Positions 61,462-64,000 of a DNA stretch of 64,000 nucleotides are shown here, one piece after another. Source of the stretch: Rotaria sordida (lineage: Eukaryota; Rotifera; Eurotatoria; Philodinida; Philodinidae). The stretch lies in NCBI GenBank assembly GCA_905250125.1, contig CAJNOL010001093.1:1-64000 (forward strand). The letters are read 5' to 3'. Under the pieces are notes generated by a model. The model was not told where the DNA came from. It saw only the letters and a list, made by a program, of their open reading frames with translations, and did not search any database. Made by a program: the position numbers and the translations under genes. Numbering within the stretch: position 1 is the stretch's first letter; each line of letters opens with the position of its first letter.

Positions 61462-62895
61462 TTTTTATTTAAAATAGAAACAACAGTCGTTGGGTTCTTT
61501 TTCTAAAATTATGTTATTAGTTTGTTATTTATTTTCTACTGTGTTCATGAAACAGATAAAACTAGGGTGTTTTGTTACTTGTTAACAGAAGCATGATTAG
61601 TAAAAAATAATCCTTATTTATAAGCAAACACAAGAAATACGACTTTTAAATGAGACTTGATAGAGATCAACTCGAACATTTTCCAACGAGCCATTGCAGC
61701 ATGCAGGTATAAGTTGTATTGTGGATGTCGATGTGAAAGTGGGGCATGTTGGTGTCAGCTGTGAGTAAACCGAATACNNNNNNNNNNNNNNNNNNNNNNN
61801 NNNNNNNNNNNNNNNNNNNNNNNNNNNNNNNNNNNNNNNNNNNNNNNNNNNNNNNNNNNNNNNNNNNNNNNNNNNNNTAAAAATATAACCTCATTTAACT
61901 CATATTAACTAAAATAAACAGTGCATTTTCTCTGAAATTATAAAAAATAATATGTACACTAAAGTCTTAAACGACTTCGATGAGTTGATGCAAAAAAAAA
62001 ATTATGTAATTTAAAATTTAGAAGACAACTATACAAACTCGATCTTCTAAGATCGGCAATGGGAACTATGATTAGATTGATTTTCACTTAAAGTAGAGTC
62101 TTGAAATAAAGTATCATTTGATAAAGTCGATGTTAGGTAGTAGCGCTCTCTTTCGTGCACTACCTTCTTTTTCTTCTCTCTCTTCTATGTTCTATTGATT
62201 GGTCATCTGTGTGATCCATAAGGATATATATATGATCCGATTGTTATGCGTTAGTTAGTACTGTTTGTTTTTTCCCGAGTAGAAAAGAATAAACTAGGGA
62301 GAGTGTTAGTCAATAGACTAACAGTCGATTTCAAAGGAATATGAACATGTAAAAGTCCATTCCTTTAGTTTCCTATTTATTCACTTAATCAATCAGACTT
62401 AAGAGAAAAAATTGTGCAGCTCTTACAGGTGTGATACTTTTGAGATGTACGTCCTACCGGATCAATCATTATCGTGTACGTAGAGATACTTAATCCGATG
62501 ATTTATTTAGATATGAATACTCATTATAATATATGATTAATCAAACAATAATGCTGACTAATTTTTGTTTGAATGCACAAGAAAAAGCGGAGCAATTTTA
62601 GTAAAATTTTTGTTAATTTAAGCAAAGAAAGTAACATTTACATTGAAATAAACAATTACATTTTATTTGTTTCTTGTTAATTGCACTTTTATCATTAAGT
62701 GCATTTGGCGTTGCAAACGTGGATGCTTTACTATTCGAACACGTGTAGTTATCACGTATTTTATCATTTCTATCATTTGTTTGTATGAATCATACCTTTC
62801 AATAGTATATTATCATCGACATTGTACAGAGAATGAATAAAATAGTAGGAAGATTTAATGATGCACATGAGCAGATACTTTAAACATAAACAATA
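61462..62895. other. Divergent intergenic region with scaffold gap
   Basis: This lies between two head-to-head GNAT genes and contains 100 N at 61778-61877. A minus-strand frame crossing the gap (61667-61894) is an artefact of translating N. 62110-62400 is moderately structured (repeated AGTCTATTGACT-like halves near 62310) but not identified. Confidence 0.5.
61778..61877. other. Assembly gap (100 N)
   Basis: A run of exactly 100 N marking a scaffold gap of unknown true length. Confidence 0.98.
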
Positions 62896-62928
62896 GTGAA
62901 CTATGAATTTTTTCAGATATTTTTTTTA

Positions 62929-63546
62929 ATGAATTCGAATAATAATTCATATTTATCATCAAAATATGAAGAAACATGCCATCCTACAATCAACAAACAT
63001 CATATAGAAGAGTTTATTCCAACAAGTAATAATGATCCATTATTAATTGAGTTACGACATTTATTTGTTTCATCATTCTATGAAAATTACAAAACCGTAG
63101 AATCACAATTAAATTTACCAGCAGGTGAAACATTATTAACTTGGTTAGAAACAGCATTTAATGAAGAAGCTAATAAATTACTCTCTCATAATTGTCGTTG
63201 TTTTTTGATATACACATCATCATCTTTATCCGTTATCAGTGGTTTTTTGACAATCAAAGAAAATGAAAATGATTCAAATGACATATACATTTCTCAATGT
63301 GCTATAGATCCAACATTCAAGCGACAAGGTTATGGATTGCATCTTTTAAAATATCTTACTAAAGTATTTCCTTTTGCAACATCTTATACATGTCTTTGTC
63401 GACGAGTAAATAAACCAGCATTGAAATTTTACGAAAAATGTGGAGCTACCTTCATTGATGACAATGAAATTGTCATAAAATATGGATACAATCCTATCGA
63501 CTACATTTGTTTACAACTTAATAGCAGTCAACTTGAATCATTGTAA
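62929..63546 (+). CDS. GNAT-family N-acetyltransferase, paralogue 2
   Basis: One exon of 205 residues from Met at 62929. An upstream in-frame Met at 62896 would add 11 hydrophobic residues, but TTTTTTCAG just before 62920 looks like a splice acceptor, so an upstream exon is possible, as in paralogue 1. The GNAT core is plain: SGFLTIKENEND, motif A YISQCAIDPTFKRQGYGLHLL (63286-63348; RQGYGL loop), then NKPALKFYEKCGA. It aligns along its length with paralogue 1 (shared NCRCF/KCRCF, SY.CLCRR.N.PA.KFY and KYGY[ND]P). AATAAA at 63627-63632, ~81 nt after the stop, is a likely polyadenylation signal. The acceptor substrate is unknown. Confidence 0.87.
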   Translation: MNSNNNSYLSSKYEETCHPTINKHHIEEFIPTSNNDPLLIELRHLFVSSFYENYKTVESQLNLPAGETLLTWLETAFNEEANKLLSHNCRCFLIYTSSSLSVISGFLTIKENENDSNDIYISQCAIDPTFKRQGYGLHLLKYLTKVFPFATSYTCLCRRVNKPALKFYEKCGATFIDDNEIVIKYGYNPIDYICLQLNSSQLESL

Positions 63547-63696
63547 AGCATTCGATAAAAAATCTTTTGTTTTTTTGAAAAAATTATATAGACTAATAAT
63601 GAACAATTTAAATATACAATATTAAAATAAATACTGTTAAAAAAAAAAGTCATTGTCATTCGATATGATCGAACAATAGTTCATACTATTGCATTG

Positions 63697-64000
63697 GCAC
63701 ATAAGTTCCGAGCGTTTGGATCAGTAGAATTATATCGCCAATATAAAACTACATTTTAAGGCAAGTAATTATATATTCTAACAGAGCTCAGAATCTTGAC
63801 TTGCATTTATTTGCTGAAAAAATATTTTGAATAAAGTGAAGACACCCTCATTCGTATTGACAATGTTCGAAATATTTTTTCAGCAAATAAATGTAAGTCA
63901 AGATTCTGAGCTCTGTTAGAATATATAATTACTTGCCGTAAAATGTAGTTTTATATTGGCGATATAATTCTACTGATTCAAACGCTGAGAACTTATGTGC
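63697..64000. repeat. Palindrome at the window edge
   Basis: Sequence from 63697 (GCACATAAGTTC...) returns inverted to the very last base, with arms of about 130-140 bp around a centre near 63848; both arms include GAATTATATCGCCAATATAA or its inverse. The right arm is cut by the window end, so the element may be longer. Confidence 0.85.

Noticed and set aside
61667-61894. Minus-strand open frame of 75 codons
   Set aside because: It runs through the 100-base N gap; the translation is artefactual.
1-64000. tRNA, rRNA, CRISPR or bacterial operon features
   Set aside because: I looked for GGTTCGA-type T-loops, regular spaced direct repeats and Shine-Dalgarno-led gene chains and found none convincing; gene structures are eukaryotic.

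Overview
This window is eukaryotic nuclear DNA, AT-rich and intron-bearing. It most resembles a bdelloid rotifer (Adineta/Rotaria type). Three things point there: many introns of about 45-70 bp with GT..AG ends, a local cluster of arginine ADP-ribosyltransferase genes fused to TPR or ankyrin repeats, and a lipase of a mostly fungal family. The taxon call is inference from gene content. Two 100-base N runs (11004-11103 and 61778-61877) are scaffold gaps.

Layout. 1.4-9.5 kb (+): a two-gene DNA transposon, with a multi-exon tnp2-like transposase followed by a BEN-domain gene whose ten exons join in frame; one MITE lies just upstream and another inside an intron. 10.15 kb: a small non-autonomous piggyBac-like element between TTAA sites. 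11.4-20.2 kb (-): one full-length ABCA-type transporter (TMD-NBD-TMD-NBD) with a ~0.9 kb palindrome in the intron between its halves. 20.2-28.3 kb: no intact gene; it holds a decayed Ty3/gypsy reverse transcriptase and a decayed DDE transposase tail. 28.35-37.5 kb (+): two tandem paralogues of a secreted or type I membrane family that looks like the metazoan LolA-like family; the first carries a ~3.1 kb insertion in intron 1. 39.4-40.4 kb (+): a Candida antarctica lipase B-like lipase broken by two apparent frameshifts.

42-56 kb is the most interesting part: an ART-TPR gene (+), an ankyrin-ART gene (-), a gene that appears to fuse a novel N-terminal domain and a middle beta-rich region to a cysteine dioxygenase (-), and a second ART-TPR gene (-). 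The same ~110-residue alpha/beta domain begins both ART-TPR proteins and the dioxygenase fusion, so one unnamed module is shared by two unrelated enzyme types. All three ARTs keep the R-S-ExE residues of arginine-specific mono-ADP-ribosyltransferases.

60-63.6 kb: a head-to-head pair of GNAT acetyltransferase paralogues around the second gap. Five long inverted-repeat (foldback) structures are scattered through the window, all in introns or intergenic DNA. No tRNA, rRNA, CRISPR array or prokaryotic-style signal was recognised.
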